Notes: generated by a model from the sequence alone, not told the origin. A stretch of 64,000 bases of DNA from Zhongshania marina (GCF_002915595.1 NZ_PQGG01000019.1:62001-126000), one strand, 5' to 3'; positions 9,691-20,157 are shown, counted from the first letter of the stretch. Numbers and translations: made by a program.

Positions 9691-10092
9691 TTAATCTAGG
9701 CCAATATCCGGCTCAGCACGCTGGCTAACAACTTTGTTACTAGTACTTTTTTTGGAATTACCTGCACTATTGGTAAAAACATAGGGCAGTAAAACACCCG
9801 CAGCTAAGGCGGCAATCTGGGCTATGGCCATCGCCAACAGCATCGGTACTGCAGCCTCTAAACCATCTGTAAAAATAGTTAACACCGCAGCACCGGCGGA
9901 TGGCACCCACAAATCCGTCATATCTGGGTGACGCACAGGTAAAAACAAAAACACTATGCCAGCGATCATTAACCAGTATTTCAATACAGGCACCGACAAG
10001 CGTCGCAATAACATGCACCAAATTACAGCAGCCACCAGTCCGACACTAAGGTAGACCTGCCATGCCAGCCTATAATCGCTGAGATCAATCAT
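9691..10092 (-). CDS. Small membrane protein of unknown function
   Basis: 133 residues from the ATG at 10092 (MIDLSDYRLAW), 7 bp after the ycgN stop, with GGGA before it. Four likely hydrophobic segments alternate with short loops, followed by a polar C-terminal tail rich in Ser and Lys. It appears to be the last gene of the dnaX-to-ycgN run. No family recognised. Confidence 0.7.
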   Translation of the reverse strand: MIDLSDYRLAWQVYLSVGLVAAVIWCMLLRRLSVPVLKYWLMIAGIVFLFLPVRHPDMTDLWVPSAGAAVLTIFTDGLEAAVPMLLAMAIAQIAALAAGVLLPYVFTNSAGNSKKSTSNKVVSQRAEPDIGLD

Positions 10093-10099
10093 GCTATCC

Positions 10100-10555
10100 C
10101 TACTCCACCCAATAAATGATGCGATCTTCGTAATCGACATCTTTTTTAAGATCATTTCCACTAATACAGCGACCGCGGATAGACATACCCGCCTCATGAA
10201 CACTGTTTACGTCGCCAGATATTAGCGGATGCCAATCTTCTAACTCGCGCCCCTCTGCTAATATGCGATACCCGCAGCTGGCCGGCAGCCAATGCATATC
10301 CGCAGGGTCGCTATGTCGCAGCGAAAGACAATCAGGCACCAATTTCTTGCGCGCCTGGTAATCACTGCAACGGCACACGTCAATATCTAATAGGCGACAA
10401 GCAACATCGGTGTAAAAAACTTCGCCGTCGTCATGGTTTTCTAGTTTATGAAGGCAGCATTTTCCACAGCCATCACAAACTGCCTCCCACTCCTCAGCCG
10501 ACATCTCAGCTAGGGTTTTCTGTTCCCAAAATGGGCGCCTAACAATATCTGCCAT
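10100..10555 (-). CDS. ycgN: YcgN family (UPF0260) cysteine-cluster protein
   Basis: 151 residues, matching family length. Conserved cysteines in CDGCGKCC, the [15 protein letters not shown] segment, [15 protein letters not shown] and RGRCIS suggest a metal or Fe-S site; the family's function is not established. It starts 8 bp after the ycgL stop, keeping the rnd-ycgL-ycgN order known in pseudomonads and relatives. Confidence 0.92.
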   Translation of the reverse strand: MADIVRRPFWEQKTLAEMSAEEWEAVCDGCGKCCLHKLENHDDGEVFYTDVACRLLDIDVCRCSDYQARKKLVPDCLSLRHSDPADMHWLPASCGYRILAEGRELEDWHPLISGDVNSVHEAGMSIRGRCISGNDLKKDVDYEDRIIYWVE

Positions 10556-10563
10556 AGTGCGGA

Positions 10564-10842
10564 TTATTCATCTATCTCTGGCACAACGCGAGGGTTCAAA
10601 CGCTCTGGCTGTGGGGGCAGTTGCAAATAAAATCCTTTATCGGCTATCTCTTCCATCACTTTTGCCACGTCAGCGCGAGCCAATTTCCGCTCAGCACTTA
10701 AGACCAAGGTCATTGAGCGCTCAGGCTTTCCAAAACGCGCCAGTAAATCCTCCGGGACGCGGGACAAATCCTCTTTGTGATCCACATACAGATACATCCC
10801 TTCGGTGCGCGAACTTCGGTATACCGCACAAATGCGCTTCAT
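10564..10842 (-). CDS. ycgL: YcgL domain protein
   Basis: 92 residues with the YcgL signature [20 protein letters not shown] and the segment [23 protein letters not shown]. The ATG overlaps the rnd stop by 4 bp. The small cytoplasmic fold is known from structures but its function is not. Context (rnd upstream, ycgN downstream) supports the call. Confidence 0.92.
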   Translation of the reverse strand: MKRICAVYRSSRTEGMYLYVDHKEDLSRVPEDLLARFGKPERSMTLVLSAERKLARADVAKVMEEIADKGFYLQLPPQPERLNPRVVPEIDE

Positions 10843-11957
10843 ATTTTTTTATCACCAAGCATAAGTAACTTATCGCCTATCAGGGGTTTACGCCACGAAC
10901 TTAATGTAGATGGCAACAACCCAGTACGAATAATTTCTTCGAAATCACGCTTTTTAACAAAAACCTCGGGGGCAATATCTAGCTCGCTTGCTAGCTGCTC
11001 AGCTACGCCCTTCATGTCTTTGTAGAGCTGTGTTTGGCTTGGCGTGAGCGGCCTAGGCGCTGGCGGCGGCAACAAGGAATCAGCAGCGTCACGAGCCTGA
11101 GCAAGAAGCCCTAAAATCGTGTCGCCGTAACGGCGCACGCAGCCCGGAGAGACCTCTTTAATACGCCCTAAATGACTATTATCCGAAGGTGACTGCCTTG
11201 CAATCTCAAAGCAGGCCGCATCTTTTAACACCCGCCCGCGCGGGATATTCCGTTCCCTAGCCTCAGTTTCCCGCCAGCCGCAAAGTAGCTGCAAGGCATA
11301 TTGCTGCCTAGCACTTAATTTCCACAGCGATTTTATGCGCAAATAGTATTCGTTTACCGCAACCGGGTTTTCAGCCTGTGCAGTAATGACAGCACAATCT
11401 TCATGCCACCACCCCAAAGCACCCTTTTCCTCTAAGCGCTGGCACAATATTGGATATATGCGCTGCAAATAAAGCACATCTAATGCCGCGTATACACACT
11501 GGCTTTCGCTTAGTGGCCGACGCAGCCAATCTGAGCGGGTTTCACCCTTTTCAACGTGAATTCCTAGGCAATCCATAACCAAGCGCTGGTAACTCAAACC
11601 ACCACCCAAACCCGCTAAGGCAGCGCCAATCTGGGTGTCCAACAACGGCTGCGGCACGCACTGAAACAAAACTTGAAAGACTTCTAAATCTTCACTGCAG
11701 GAGTGAATCACTTTAGGTATATCGCTACGTCGTAATAACGCCGTAAAAGCAGACCAATCCCCTATTGATAAGGGGTCAATGAGGAAGAGCTCACCGCTCG
11801 CCCCCACCTGCAATAAACCCGCAATGGGATAGAAAGTATCGGTACGAATAAACTCAGTGTCGATAGCGAGAAATGGCGCAGTCGCCCAACGGGCACAGGC
11901 AGCGTTAAGTGCGGCATCGGTATCAATATAGACACGAGATTCAACGGGATCAGTCAA
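10839..11957 (-). CDS. rnd: Ribonuclease D
   Basis: 372 residues, near the usual 375. The DEDD exonuclease motifs are visible: Exo [16 protein letters not shown], Exo [14 protein letters not shown], Exo III with [13 protein letters not shown]. An HRDC-type helical region follows (about 210-290). It trims tRNA 3' ends in the cytoplasm. The start overlaps the recR stop by 8 bp, so it is translationally coupled in the dnaX-ybaB-recR-rnd-ycgL-ycgN operon. Confidence 0.95.
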   Translation of the reverse strand: MTDPVESRVYIDTDAALNAACARWATAPFLAIDTEFIRTDTFYPIAGLLQVGASGELFLIDPLSIGDWSAFTALLRRSDIPKVIHSCSEDLEVFQVLFQCVPQPLLDTQIGAALAGLGGGLSYQRLVMDCLGIHVEKGETRSDWLRRPLSESQCVYAALDVLYLQRIYPILCQRLEEKGALGWWHEDCAVITAQAENPVAVNEYYLRIKSLWKLSARQQYALQLLCGWRETEARERNIPRGRVLKDAACFEIARQSPSDNSHLGRIKEVSPGCVRRYGDTILGLLAQARDAADSLLPPPAPRPLTPSQTQLYKDMKGVAEQLASELDIAPEVFVKKRDFEEIIRTGLLPSTLSSWRKPLIGDKLLMLGDKKI

Positions 11958-12549
11958 TGGGACGGCGTCCTTTCAGTGCATGTGCCAGCGTGCCGCTGTC
12001 CACGTATTCGAGTTCTCCGCCTAAGGGCACCCCGTGAGCAATACGGCTCACGGCAATTCCACGGCTGCGCATTTGTTCGGTGATGTAGTAGGCGGTAGCC
12101 TCACCTTCCACGGTCGGATTAGTCGCCAAAATAAGCTCACTAATTGATAGCTCAGCACTGCGCTGCAGCAATCTATCTATGCCTATTTCCGCAGGGCCAA
12201 TGCCATCGATGGGCGACAAATGCCCCATCAATACAAAGTACAAGCCCTTGTAGTCACCGCTTTGCTCAAAGGCAACAACATCGGCTGGGGACTCGACCAC
12301 ACAGATGGTTTGCTGATCTCTGCGCTTGTCTGCGCAGATAAAACACTGCTCGTTTTCAGTTAAGGTGCGGCAGCTTGTGCAGTGGCCAACATGTTCCGCC
12401 GCCTTGCTCAAGGCCGTCGCCAAACGCGCGGCCCCCGGACGGTTACGCTCTAATAGTTGAAACGTCATGCGCTGTGCGGACTTAACACCTACTCCCGGTA
12501 AACAGCGCAAGGCATCTATTAAATCGTCGATAAGTGGGCTGTAGCTCAT
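11950..12549 (-). CDS. recR: Recombination mediator RecR
   Basis: 199 residues, the standard length. It has an N-terminal helix-hairpin-helix ([20 protein letters not shown]), a zinc finger with cysteines in [16 protein letters not shown], and a TOPRIM domain ([16 protein letters not shown]) ending in [20 protein letters not shown]. It works with RecF/RecO in loading RecA at gaps. It lies 1 bp after ybaB and overlaps rnd. Confidence 0.97.
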   Translation of the reverse strand: MSYSPLIDDLIDALRCLPGVGVKSAQRMTFQLLERNRPGAARLATALSKAAEHVGHCTSCRTLTENEQCFICADKRRDQQTICVVESPADVVAFEQSGDYKGLYFVLMGHLSPIDGIGPAEIGIDRLLQRSAELSISELILATNPTVEGEATAYYITEQMRSRGIAVSRIAHGVPLGGELEYVDSGTLAHALKGRRPID

Positions 12550-12550
12550 A

Positions 12551-12874
12551 TCAGAATGGCATCTTAAAGCCGGAGGGCATACCCAGCCCAGACATCATGC
12601 CACCCATTTTGTCTTGGTTATTCTTTTCCACCTTGCGAACAGCATCGTTTACCGCCGCCGCAAGCAAGTCTTCTAGCATCTCTTTGTCCTCAGACATTAG
12701 GCTAGGATCTATAGAAACACGGCGCACATCGTGACGCCCCGTCATTGTCACTTTTACCATTCCAGCACCGGATTCACCCTGAACCTCGATATTGGCAATT
12801 TCATCCTGCGCCTTCTGCATTTTTTCCTGCATTTCAGCCGCTTTTTTCATTAATTCATTCAAATCTGGTTTCAT
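12551..12874 (-). CDS. ybaB: YbaB/EbfC nucleoid-associated protein
   Basis: 107 residues. N-terminal helix [18 protein letters not shown], then the family core [21 protein letters not shown], ending in the Gly/Met-rich [17 protein letters not shown] tail. It forms DNA-binding dimers and nearly always sits between dnaX and recR, as here (12 bp after dnaX, 1 bp before recR). Confidence 0.96.
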   Translation of the reverse strand: MKPDLNELMKKAAEMQEKMQKAQDEIANIEVQGESGAGMVKVTMTGRHDVRRVSIDPSLMSEDKEMLEDLLAAAVNDAVRKVEKNNQDKMGGMMSGLGMPSGFKMPF

Positions 12875-12886
12875 GTTCTTCTCTCA

Positions 12887-14836
12887 TCAATCAACTAGGC
12901 GCACTGACTCTTCATCCAGCACACCATCAAACTCTTGAATTATACGAGCCACATACGAATCCGTACGCAAGGCATCCTTAGCAATAACCAGCCGCTCATC
13001 CAAGCACCGTTGTTTGTATGCAGCCGGTGTTTCAAACGCCAAAGTGCCAATATTGACGGTGACTTTAAGCGGCTTTTCAAAGTATTCAGACAACAACTCG
13101 CCTAGCCGCTCAATATGGCGATCATTCAATAAAGCGGCATTGGCTTCGTCAATATTAAAACTCAAGCTATCTGTCGCCAAGCTGGCAATTTGACAGTGAC
13201 TTGCTACGCTACCCAACATACCGGGCAACTGAAAAGCATCAAATTGTTCGCGCCAAAGGGTATCGTTTAAATCGCCAAATGCAATTTTTTCTGCCTGCTC
13301 AACCGGCGCACTCGCCGCAGGCTCCGGTGGTTTGGCATCCGGACGGTCCGGAGACGGTATAAATGCCTCATTTGCGGAAAGCATTACCTCCCTCGCAACG
13401 CCACTCAAATCAGGCTCAGGCACCGGTGGTGCTACAACCGATGTCACAGCTTGTTCTTGAGATTCATCAGGGCCTTGCGAGTGTAGCTCTTGTTGCGATA
13501 TGCCTAGCGGTGCCCCAATTACATCGGCTGGATTAGGCACTTCAATATCGTTAGGTATTGTCTGATCGTCGCTCGCTTGGGATAAAACCTGTTCTGAAAC
13601 CACCGTCGCTGAGTTACTGCCTTCAGATATAGACTCACTCGGCGGCGTATCCGCCGCCGGCTTAGGCGTCTGCGGCTTTTTTACCGATGCTGTAGCCTCC
13701 GCCACTGCAGCTATTGGCCGCGCCAAACTTTGGCGAGGGGCATCAATAATGCCCTGAGGTTTAAACGCCAGCATTCTCAGCAACAACATTTCCAGACCGG
13801 AACGGGGGTCTGGAGCCAAGCCTATGTCGCGCCGCCCAGCCAAGGCTATTTGGTAATAAAACTGTACATCTTCTGCAGCAAGTTTAGATGCTAACTCTAT
13901 GATTTTATTGCGATCACCAAGACTATTATCCAAACCTTCTGGCACTGTTTGTGCTACGGCTAAGCGGTGCATCACCACCAATAGCTCACTCACAACACCG
14001 GCAAAGTCTGCACCCATTTCGGCGAGATCGGCAACCACCCCAAGCAAAGCGGCCCCATCACTCGCCGCCAACGCTTCTATTAAACGGTAAACAGAATTGT
14101 GATCGATGGTGCCCAGCATTTGGCGCACATCGCCCTCACCTAATCTGCCAGAACCAAACGCAATAGCTTGGTCTGTGAGACTCAGCGCGTCACGCATACT
14201 GCCATCCGCTGCTCGCCCAAGCAGCCACAGCGACGACTCGTCGAACTGCACCATCTCTTGCTCTAGCACCGTCTTTAAATAATCGACGATACGCTCAGGG
14301 CTTAAATTCTTTAAATTAAACTGCAAACAGCGAGACAAAATGGTCGCAGGTAGCTTTTGCGGATCAGTTGTTGCCAGCAAAAATTTTACGTGCGCGGGGG
14401 GCTCTTCCAAGGTTTTAAGCAGTGCGTTAAAGCTGCTGCTACTAAGCATATGCACCTCATCGATGAGATACACCTTGTAGCGTCCTTGGCTGGGCATGTA
14501 CTGGACGTTGTCGAGAATTTCCCGCGTGTCTTCTACCTTGGTCCGCGATGCAGCGTCAACCTCAAGCAAGTCAACAAAACGACCCTCATTAATCGCCACA
14601 CAGGCATTACACTGCCCGCAGGGCTCTGAACTCACCCCAACTTGGCAGTTTAAGCATTTGGCCAAAATACGGGCGATAGTCGTTTTACCCACACCACGGG
14701 TACCGGTAAACAAATAGGCATGATGGAGACGGTCATGATCTAAAGCGTTCACTAACGCTTTTAAAACGTGATTCTGACCTGCCATTTCACGGAAGGTTTT
14801 TGGGCGCCATTTCCGCGCCAACACCTGATAGCTCAT
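12887..14836 (-). CDS. dnaX: DNA polymerase III subunit tau/gamma
   Basis: 649 residues from the ATG at 14836 (MSYQVLARKWRPKTF); the frame extends upstream to 14896 without homology. AAA+ domain with Walker A GTRGVGKT, a Cys4 zinc module (CLNC, then CGQCNAC), Walker B VYLIDEVHMLS, SRC motif near SRCLQFNLK. A Pro/Ser/Glu-rich linker (about 375-520) is followed by the tau-specific C-terminal domain. It loads the sliding clamp and holds polymerase cores. An in-frame A AAA AAG slip site at codons 385-387 predicts a shorter gamma of about 391 residues. First gene of the ybaB-recR-rnd operon. Confidence 0.97.
   Translation of the reverse strand: MSYQVLARKWRPKTFREMAGQNHVLKALVNALDHDRLHHAYLFTGTRGVGKTTIARILAKCLNCQVGVSSEPCGQCNACVAINEGRFVDLLEVDAASRTKVEDTREILDNVQYMPSQGRYKVYLIDEVHMLSSSSFNALLKTLEEPPAHVKFLLATTDPQKLPATILSRCLQFNLKNLSPERIVDYLKTVLEQEMVQFDESSLWLLGRAADGSMRDALSLTDQAIAFGSGRLGEGDVRQMLGTIDHNSVYRLIEALAASDGAALLGVVADLAEMGADFAGVVSELLVVMHRLAVAQTVPEGLDNSLGDRNKIIELASKLAAEDVQFYYQIALAGRRDIGLAPDPRSGLEMLLLRMLAFKPQGIIDAPRQSLARPIAAVAEATASVKKPQTPKPAADTPPSESISEGSNSATVVSEQVLSQASDDQTIPNDIEVPNPADVIGAPLGISQQELHSQGPDESQEQAVTSVVAPPVPEPDLSGVAREVMLSANEAFIPSPDRPDAKPPEPAASAPVEQAEKIAFGDLNDTLWREQFDAFQLPGMLGSVASHCQIASLATDSLSFNIDEANAALLNDRHIERLGELLSEYFEKPLKVTVNIGTLAFETPAAYKQRCLDERLVIAKDALRTDSYVARIIQEFDGVLDEESVRLVD
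13640..13700 (-). promoter_or_regulatory. dnaX programmed -1 frameshift signal
   Basis: Heptamer AAAAAAG at 13682-13676 is in the correct phase (codons gtA AAA AAG). After a -1 slip the frame reads four codons and meets TAA at 13664-13662. A GGAGG lies 13 nt upstream of the heptamer (13700-13696). A perfect 8-bp stem with a GATA loop (13659-13640) begins 16 nt downstream. This copies the E. coli dnaX arrangement (SD-like element, slip site, hairpin), though the hairpin is further away here. Confidence 0.75.
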
Positions 14837-14942
14837 TGAACAATTCCTAACATGCAAGCCGCAAGGATACACCAGCCCAGCAAGGACATAAACCAATGAT
14901 AAGAGCGGAAAATAAACACAGACAGGGAATCAACAAAGACTT

Positions 14943-15055
14943 GGTGGCGGCCCAACCAGCCACACCCCGGCACACGAGTTGATAACTACCGTTGCTCCCT
15001 TCCGGGCCTGGCGGGGTTTGCTATCTATCGTTGCGAGGGGACCGGAAGGACCACC
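14943..15055 (-). ncRNA. ffs: 4.5S (signal recognition particle) RNA
   Basis: On the minus strand the segment holds the SRP core with CCAGGCCCGGAAGGGAGCAA and, further on, GTGTGCCGGGGTG, the conserved asymmetric and symmetric loops that bind Ffh. The outer ends pair (GGTGG with CCACC). The length of about 113 nt fits the gammaproteobacterial 4.5S RNA. It lies just upstream of dnaX on the same strand, as in Pseudomonas. Exact ends are estimated from the terminal pairing. Confidence 0.93.
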
Positions 15056-15163
15056 GCAGAAGACACATTGCGGCAGTGCTGCAATGCGGGCGCTATTGTC
15101 GACGAAAGGCTTGGCACATGCAAGCGACTCGCCGACGAAATAGCCGGAAAATAGTGAATAATA

Positions 15164-15760
15164 TCAATGCGCCACGGCGGAGCCAGGCGGAAACTCAGCC
15201 AATATCGCAGACACTGTTTCTAAAACGTATAAACGCCGCTCTTCTGGTGTTTTAAGGCTAGGGATGATCCGTTTAGTCATACCACGCCAGAGCAATTTTT
15301 TCGATTTTGGATCGATAACGTCAATCATTAAGGTGCTTTCTTTATAATTGCGCACCCAAATGTCATCGTCGTAAAAATGGCTGTGGCCAAAATAGCCGTA
15401 GCCCGGTCTATAGCCGCAGCGATAGCAGGGATAATAGCCAAAATGGGTATACCAAGATCCAAAATTATCAATGGCAATCTTGTCCTCCTGCCCAAGTTGA
15501 TAGCTAACCAATACCGACGCTTTGCTGGCATCCGATACCTGCGATAGCCCCTTCGCAGTGAATTGCGCATCAACCGCATCTACAACACGAGCACGCACCA
15601 AATCATTATCAACCTCAGGATTGCTGTGCTTAGCAGGTAACAGCCATGCATAGCTAGATACATTGCTGAAATCGAAATCCTGCGAATAGTCGGTGGAAAC
15701 CGGCACCCCTGCACAAGCCGTTAACAACACCAGCAAACCAGCTACCACTAACTTTTTCAT
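15164..15760 (-). CDS. DUF4136 lipoprotein
   Basis: 198 residues with a signal peptide and lipobox LLTACAG, then the DUF4136 fold (DFSNVSSYAWL near the start, LLWRGMTKRI late). A Tyr/Gly/His-rich segment (about 100-130, HFGYYPCYRCGYRPGYGYFGH) is a common low-complexity insert. Probably an envelope lipoprotein; function unknown. It sits 34 bp after the Do-family protease gene on the same strand. Confidence 0.85.
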   Translation of the reverse strand: MKKLVVAGLLVLLTACAGVPVSTDYSQDFDFSNVSSYAWLLPAKHSNPEVDNDLVRARVVDAVDAQFTAKGLSQVSDASKASVLVSYQLGQEDKIAIDNFGSWYTHFGYYPCYRCGYRPGYGYFGHSHFYDDDIWVRNYKESTLMIDVIDPKSKKLLWRGMTKRIIPSLKTPEERRLYVLETVSAILAEFPPGSAVAH

Positions 15761-15794
15761 TACCGCCTCCTAAGCACCAAAACACCAGCCCTTT

Positions 15795-17198
15795 TTATGG
15801 CTGCAACACAATCCATAAGGCCATTTGACCACGCACTACGCGAAGTAACAAACGTCCCTTACTCGCAGACAGAGCCTCACTAAACTGCTTTACGTCAACA
15901 ACCCGACGCTGATTTACCGAGACAATCAAGTCGCCCTGCAATAATTTGCCCGCCGCATCTGCATCGCGGGCCACCTCGGTCACCAAAACACCCTGACCAT
16001 TGTCTGCATCGCGGAGTGTCACGCCCTTGAGCAAACCATCTGCTGACTGACTATTGGTGGCTATCTCCTCTCCAGCCGAGGCCGCCGCCAATACCGCACG
16101 AAACTCCTTGCGCTTACCATCACGCAACACTGTAACAGTAATACGATCACCGACGCGCTTTAGACCAACAGAGTTGCGTAGCTGTGCAGAGCTAAGTATT
16201 TCCTTATCATCAAGCTCAACAACAACATCACCAACTTCTAAGCCCGCTTTGTCCGCTGCGGAGCCCTTTTGTACCTCGGCGATAACCGCGCCACGCTGAC
16301 GCTTACCCACATTAAATGCGTCGGCTAGCTCAGGAGTTAAATCCTGAATGACAACCCCAAGCTGTCCACGGCGCACCTCACCATGCTCTAAAATCTGATC
16401 GATACTGACCTTGGCCATATTGATCGGAATGGCAAAACCAATCCCCACATTCCCACCAGAAGGCGCCAAGATCGCGGTATTAACGCCAACCAATTCACCA
16501 CGCAAATTCACCAGCGCACCACCAGAGTTACCTGGATTAATTGATGCGTCTGTTTGAATGAAATTTTCGTAGCCCTCTATACCCAAACCGGTGCGGCCCA
16601 AGGCACTGACAATACCTGTCGTCACCGTTTGCCCCAGACCAAAGGGATTGCCGATTGCTACGACGTAGTCACCAACTTCCAACTTTTCTGAGTCAGCCAA
16701 CTTAACGCTATGCAAATCCTTGGCTTCAATCTTTAATACCGCAATATCAACATCAGGATCGGAACCCACCAAGGTCGCGGTAAAGCTGCGCCCGTCCTCC
16801 ATACCTACAGTGATTTCGTCCGCACCATTTACGACATGGTGATTGGTAAGCACAATGCCTTTTTTAGCATCAATAATAACGCCCGAACCGGCGCTTTGCG
16901 TACGGCGCTGCTGCGGTTGCTGGAGCTGATGCTCGGGAACATTAAAAAAGCGTCTAAAAAAGGGGTCGTTGAGCAGAGGGTTTTGGCGGACAGTTCGGGT
17001 GGTAAACGTCGAGATATTCACGACCGCTGGATTCACATTTTTTAGCATCGGCGCCAGACTGGGGAGCTCCCGACCCTCGCCATCCTGCTGCGGAAACAGC
17101 GCCCAACTACCCTGCGCAAGCAGTGCAAAAAAACAAAAAACTATGGCTTTAAGTGGTAAATACTGTGCTACGCGAAAAGACCGCAACTGAATAGTCAT
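15795..17198 (-). CDS. Do-family periplasmic serine protease (DegQ/MucD-like)
   Basis: 467 residues. A signal peptide ends near GSWA. Trypsin-like protease domain with triad His121 (NHHVV), Asp151 (DVDIAVL) and Ser225 (GNSGGAL). Two PDZ domains follow (about 275-365 and 385-465). It degrades or chaperones misfolded envelope proteins. The Q-rich loop QLQQPQQRRTQ resembles the LA loop of DegQ/MucD proteins. No algU-mucAB neighbours are present, so the precise orthologue name is left open. Confidence 0.92.
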   Translation of the reverse strand: MTIQLRSFRVAQYLPLKAIVFCFFALLAQGSWALFPQQDGEGRELPSLAPMLKNVNPAVVNISTFTTRTVRQNPLLNDPFFRRFFNVPEHQLQQPQQRRTQSAGSGVIIDAKKGIVLTNHHVVNGADEITVGMEDGRSFTATLVGSDPDVDIAVLKIEAKDLHSVKLADSEKLEVGDYVVAIGNPFGLGQTVTTGIVSALGRTGLGIEGYENFIQTDASINPGNSGGALVNLRGELVGVNTAILAPSGGNVGIGFAIPINMAKVSIDQILEHGEVRRGQLGVVIQDLTPELADAFNVGKRQRGAVIAEVQKGSAADKAGLEVGDVVVELDDKEILSSAQLRNSVGLKRVGDRITVTVLRDGKRKEFRAVLAAASAGEEIATNSQSADGLLKGVTLRDADNGQGVLVTEVARDADAAGKLLQGDLIVSVNQRRVVDVKQFSEALSASKGRLLLRVVRGQMALWIVLQP

Positions 17199-17294
17199 AT
17201 CTAACTCAGACTCCCAATAGTCATTAACTGTAACCGTTAGAACCCCGCGCTATATAAAAAATTCCATAATATCGCGATTTGTTATGCGATTTTA

Positions 17295-17573
17295 TTACGC
17301 CAATTTCTCCGCCATAGAACGCGAGATTTCACTTTCAATAGTCGATTTAAATGCGCTCATCATAAGCCCCAGCTTAATCTCGACCCGGACTTCATTCTCA
17401 CCGAGGGTAATACGCCCATTAATCCCTGGCCGCGCAACCTCAACGGCATCGTTATTCAACCAACGAGCATTGAGCTGATAGCGCTCCTCTAACTTGGTCG
17501 CCATCAGCTTAATAAGCTCACGAAGTTCTTCTGGACTTTTATTATGGCGCTGACGAAGAGATATATTCGGCAC
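17295..17573 (-). CDS. Polyhydroxyalkanoic-acid system family protein
   Basis: About 92 residues from the GTG at 17573 (MPNISLRQRHNKS); a TTG at 17591 is the other possible start. Beginning, length and the pattern EELRELIKLMATKLEERYQLNARWLNNDAVEV, then GRITLGENEVRVEIKLGLMM, fit the small PHA-granule-associated family. It stands alone between the protease gene and tRNA-Ala. Confidence 0.75.
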   Translation of the reverse strand: MPNISLRQRHNKSPEELRELIKLMATKLEERYQLNARWLNNDAVEVARPGINGRITLGENEVRVEIKLGLMMSAFKSTIESEISRSMAEKLA

Positions 17574-17711
17574 TGATGCATCGCTCCCCAAAAGGAATTA
17601 ATTCGTATTTTTCAGACAAATAGTATGGCAGCTAAAAGAGCACGCCACCCACTCGGTCACCACTTAGCGATATATTCGTCGCAGTCAGTGGGCATAACTA
17701 AAAGTATAGGC

Positions 17712-17739
17712 AAAAAAAAACCGCAATTACGCGGTTTTT
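17712..17739 (-). terminator. Terminator after tRNA-Ala
   Basis: On the minus strand AACCGC and GCGGTT pair over a 6-base loop and are followed by a run of T, 9 bp after the tRNA 3' end. The A-run on the other side may make it work both ways. Confidence 0.8.
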
Positions 17740-17747
17740 CAAAACTT

Positions 17748-17823
<76 letters not shown>

Positions 17824-17949
17824 AAAGTGGAGGCTGCGCATATTACGGTTAGCCCCCATACTTGTCAACACATCGACTTGAAATCACTGTATTTTTTCTA
17901 GCAATCGCAATCGGCCAGTCAACACCCTAGCCCAAACCCAGCGCCCCGC

Positions 17950-19446
17950 TCAGACCGAGCTTTGCCCAAGCTCTTGGTATTGTTTCTCCAGCTTTTTCAG
18001 GCGCTTTTTACCTACCCCACCCAAGACCTCAATAGCATGGCGAATTCGCGCCCTACTCATATCTGGCCCCAAGACCTCCATAGAATCCACAACAGAAATA
18101 GATGATGTGGTTCCGGCAATGGCTATAAATAAAGGCGGCATAAAATCCTTGAGTTTAATACCAAGACCATCTGCCACAGATTTCACCTCAGCAAAAATAC
18201 GATCTCGCTGCCAGTCATTCAAGGCTTCTAAACGCCATGCCGTGCATTGAAGCATAGTGACCAGCTCCTCTTCGCCAAGGCTAGAGGCAGCAAAACTTGC
18301 GGGCGTAAGCGGCAACATGCCAGACAAAAAGAACGCTGCTAGCGGCGCCATATCGCTAAATACTTCGATACGCGACTGCACATGTGGCAGCATTTTCATA
18401 AGTGTGTCGCGGTTAAGCGCCCACTCCTGCATGCGATCTGCAAGCTGCTCTAAACTGCAGTCTTCGCGCAGCCACAGGCCATTCAGCCAGCGGAGCTTTT
18501 CAACATCGAATGTCGGCCCACCTAGGCTCACCCGGCTAATGTCAAAATTATCGATCATGGTTTGCAGGCTGAACTTCTCGCTTTCATCCGGCATCGACCA
18601 ACCCATACGACCCAGGTAATTCAGCAGCGCTTCAGGCATAAAGCCCATGCGTTGGTAATACCAAATACTGGTTGGGTTTTTACGTTTACTCAACTTGCTT
18701 TTATCAGGGTTGCGCAGCAGCGGCAGATGACAGAGCACTGGCATTTCCCAGCCAAAATATTGATATAACAATTTATGTTTGGGTGCCGAGTTAATCCACT
18801 CCTCGCCGCGCAGCACGTGGGTGATCTGCATCAAATGATCATCCACCACATTGGCCAAATGGTAGGTGGGTAAGCCGTCTGACTTTAATAGAATTTGAGC
18901 ATCAACCTGCCCCCACTCCAGTTCAATTTTGCCACGTAGCAAATCGTCGATTTCACAGCGACCATCATCTTCAGGGACGTGCATACGAATAACGTAAGGC
19001 TCGCCAGCGGCTTCGCGGCGCGCGTGCTCGGCATCATCCAATTTAAGATCCGAATACTTAAGCGCAGTATGACCACCCGCCGCGCGACGAGCTTCACGCA
19101 GGGCGTCTAATTCCTCAGCAGTTCTGTAGCAGCGAAAGGCATGGCCCGCCGCAATAAGCTGCTCACAATGCGCTTTATAAATCTCACTGCGCTCACTTTG
19201 CCGATAAGGGCCATGCGGACCACCAACATCGGGCCCCTCAGCCCACTCCAGACCGAGCCAGCGCAAAGAGTCTAAAATCGCCTGTTCAGACTCAGGTGTT
19301 GAACGCTGCTGATCGGTATCTTCAATACGCAGCAAAAATTCACCACCCTGGCTTTTCGCAAAACAATAGTTAAATAAAGCAATATAAGCCGTGCCAACAT
19401 GCGGGTCACCGGTGGGCGATGGAGCAATACGAGTGCGAACAGTCAT
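17950..19446 (-). CDS. gltX: Glutamate-tRNA ligase
   Basis: 498 residues from the ATG at 19446 ([13 protein letters not shown]); the longer frame to 19554 is unsupported, and no clear ribosome site is seen. Class I synthetase motifs: [10 protein letters not shown] (HIGH equivalent) near residue 10 and KLSKRK (KMSKS equivalent). Charges tRNA-Glu in the cytoplasm. It is divergent from the stranded dusA start at 19581 and so marks the host side of the prophage's left end. Confidence 0.97.
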   Translation of the reverse strand: MTVRTRIAPSPTGDPHVGTAYIALFNYCFAKSQGGEFLLRIEDTDQQRSTPESEQAILDSLRWLGLEWAEGPDVGGPHGPYRQSERSEIYKAHCEQLIAAGHAFRCYRTAEELDALREARRAAGGHTALKYSDLKLDDAEHARREAAGEPYVIRMHVPEDDGRCEIDDLLRGKIELEWGQVDAQILLKSDGLPTYHLANVVDDHLMQITHVLRGEEWINSAPKHKLLYQYFGWEMPVLCHLPLLRNPDKSKLSKRKNPTSIWYYQRMGFMPEALLNYLGRMGWSMPDESEKFSLQTMIDNFDISRVSLGGPTFDVEKLRWLNGLWLREDCSLEQLADRMQEWALNRDTLMKMLPHVQSRIEVFSDMAPLAAFFLSGMLPLTPASFAASSLGEEELVTMLQCTAWRLEALNDWQRDRIFAEVKSVADGLGIKLKDFMPPLFIAIAGTTSSISVVDSMEVLGPDMSRARIRHAIEVLGGVGKKRLKKLEKQYQELGQSSV

Positions 19447-19580
19447 GGAGTGTTTATTACCATTTGAATACAATAGACATTTTAGCCTCGCATCATTATG
19501 TGTGAGCGGGCCATTCAGGCCGTCATTATACGTGCCCGACGTGGCAAGATTCACCCATCCATAAAGGTATTTAGCGGCAG

Positions 19581-19643
19581 ATGCACAAAAAAATACTTAA
19601 TCGCCGCTTTTGCGTTGCCCCCATGCTCGACTGGCCAGACTAA
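19581..19643 (+). pseudogene. Stranded original 5' end of dusA
   Basis: A 20-codon frame starting at the ATG at 19581 contains [13 protein letters not shown] and then stops. The same segment, [13 protein letters not shown], opens the homologous part of dusA at 58024-59097. The prophage therefore entered dusA here, leaving the native start and presumably the native promoter separated from the rest of the gene by about 38.5 kb. Confidence 0.9.
19623..19639 (+). repeat. attL core
   Basis: ATGCTCGACTGGCCAGA, matching 16 of 17 bases at 58120-58136 (C/T difference at the 13th base). It encodes the MLDW motif of DusA, the known target of DusA-type integrases. Confidence 0.85.
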
Positions 19644-19692
19644 ATTTAAATACCATGAAAAAACAAACAGTTAGAAAGAAATTAAAACAAAA

Positions 19693-19842
19693 TTAAGCAA
19701 ATATTAAGCACTAACTGAATTCCAACGCCCCGCCGCCCACGGCTCTATACAACTGATTCAGTTACAGCGCACCACACCCCCAGAGTGACGTGAACACTAC
19801 CGCAAGACGCTGCTTTTAAAAGCATTAGACCCTAATTAAGCA
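19693..19842. repeat. Candidate integrase arm sites, left end
   Basis: TTAAGCA occurs at 19693, 19704 (extended to TTAAGCACT) and 19836. Its complement TGCTTAA occurs twice beside the integrase start (57955, 57975). Repeats of one motif at both prophage ends are what arm-type integrase or excisionase sites look like; no binding data. Confidence 0.45.
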
Positions 19843-20139
19843 ATATTCAAGAATGAAAGAATTGCGCGATCTGCACGCCTTTATCACGCAGTCAGCGGGT
19901 AACAGTTAAGTCTACACCCACAAGCTCATCATTTTTTGATATCTCCACTGCCAAAATATTTTAACTAGCCTAATCGTTGCCCTCAGGAAAAGGAATTAAA
20001 CGAGACCTCGGGACCAACTTTATCCACAGAAGACACGCGGCATCTTATGCTTGTGGAGGCGTTCGTATCGGATTATCTTGGGATCTTGAGCGCAGAAATT
20101 GAGGGAGGAAAAATTAGCGCGTAACGCTGAAAATAGATG

Positions 20140-20157
20140 GCCCCTTCTAGAAGGGGC
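20140..20157. repeat. 18-bp perfect palindrome
   Basis: GCCCCTTCTAGAAGGGGC is fully self-complementary. No T tract follows, so it is more likely an operator or structural element than a classic terminator. An 11-bp direct repeat flanks it on both sides. Confidence 0.6.
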
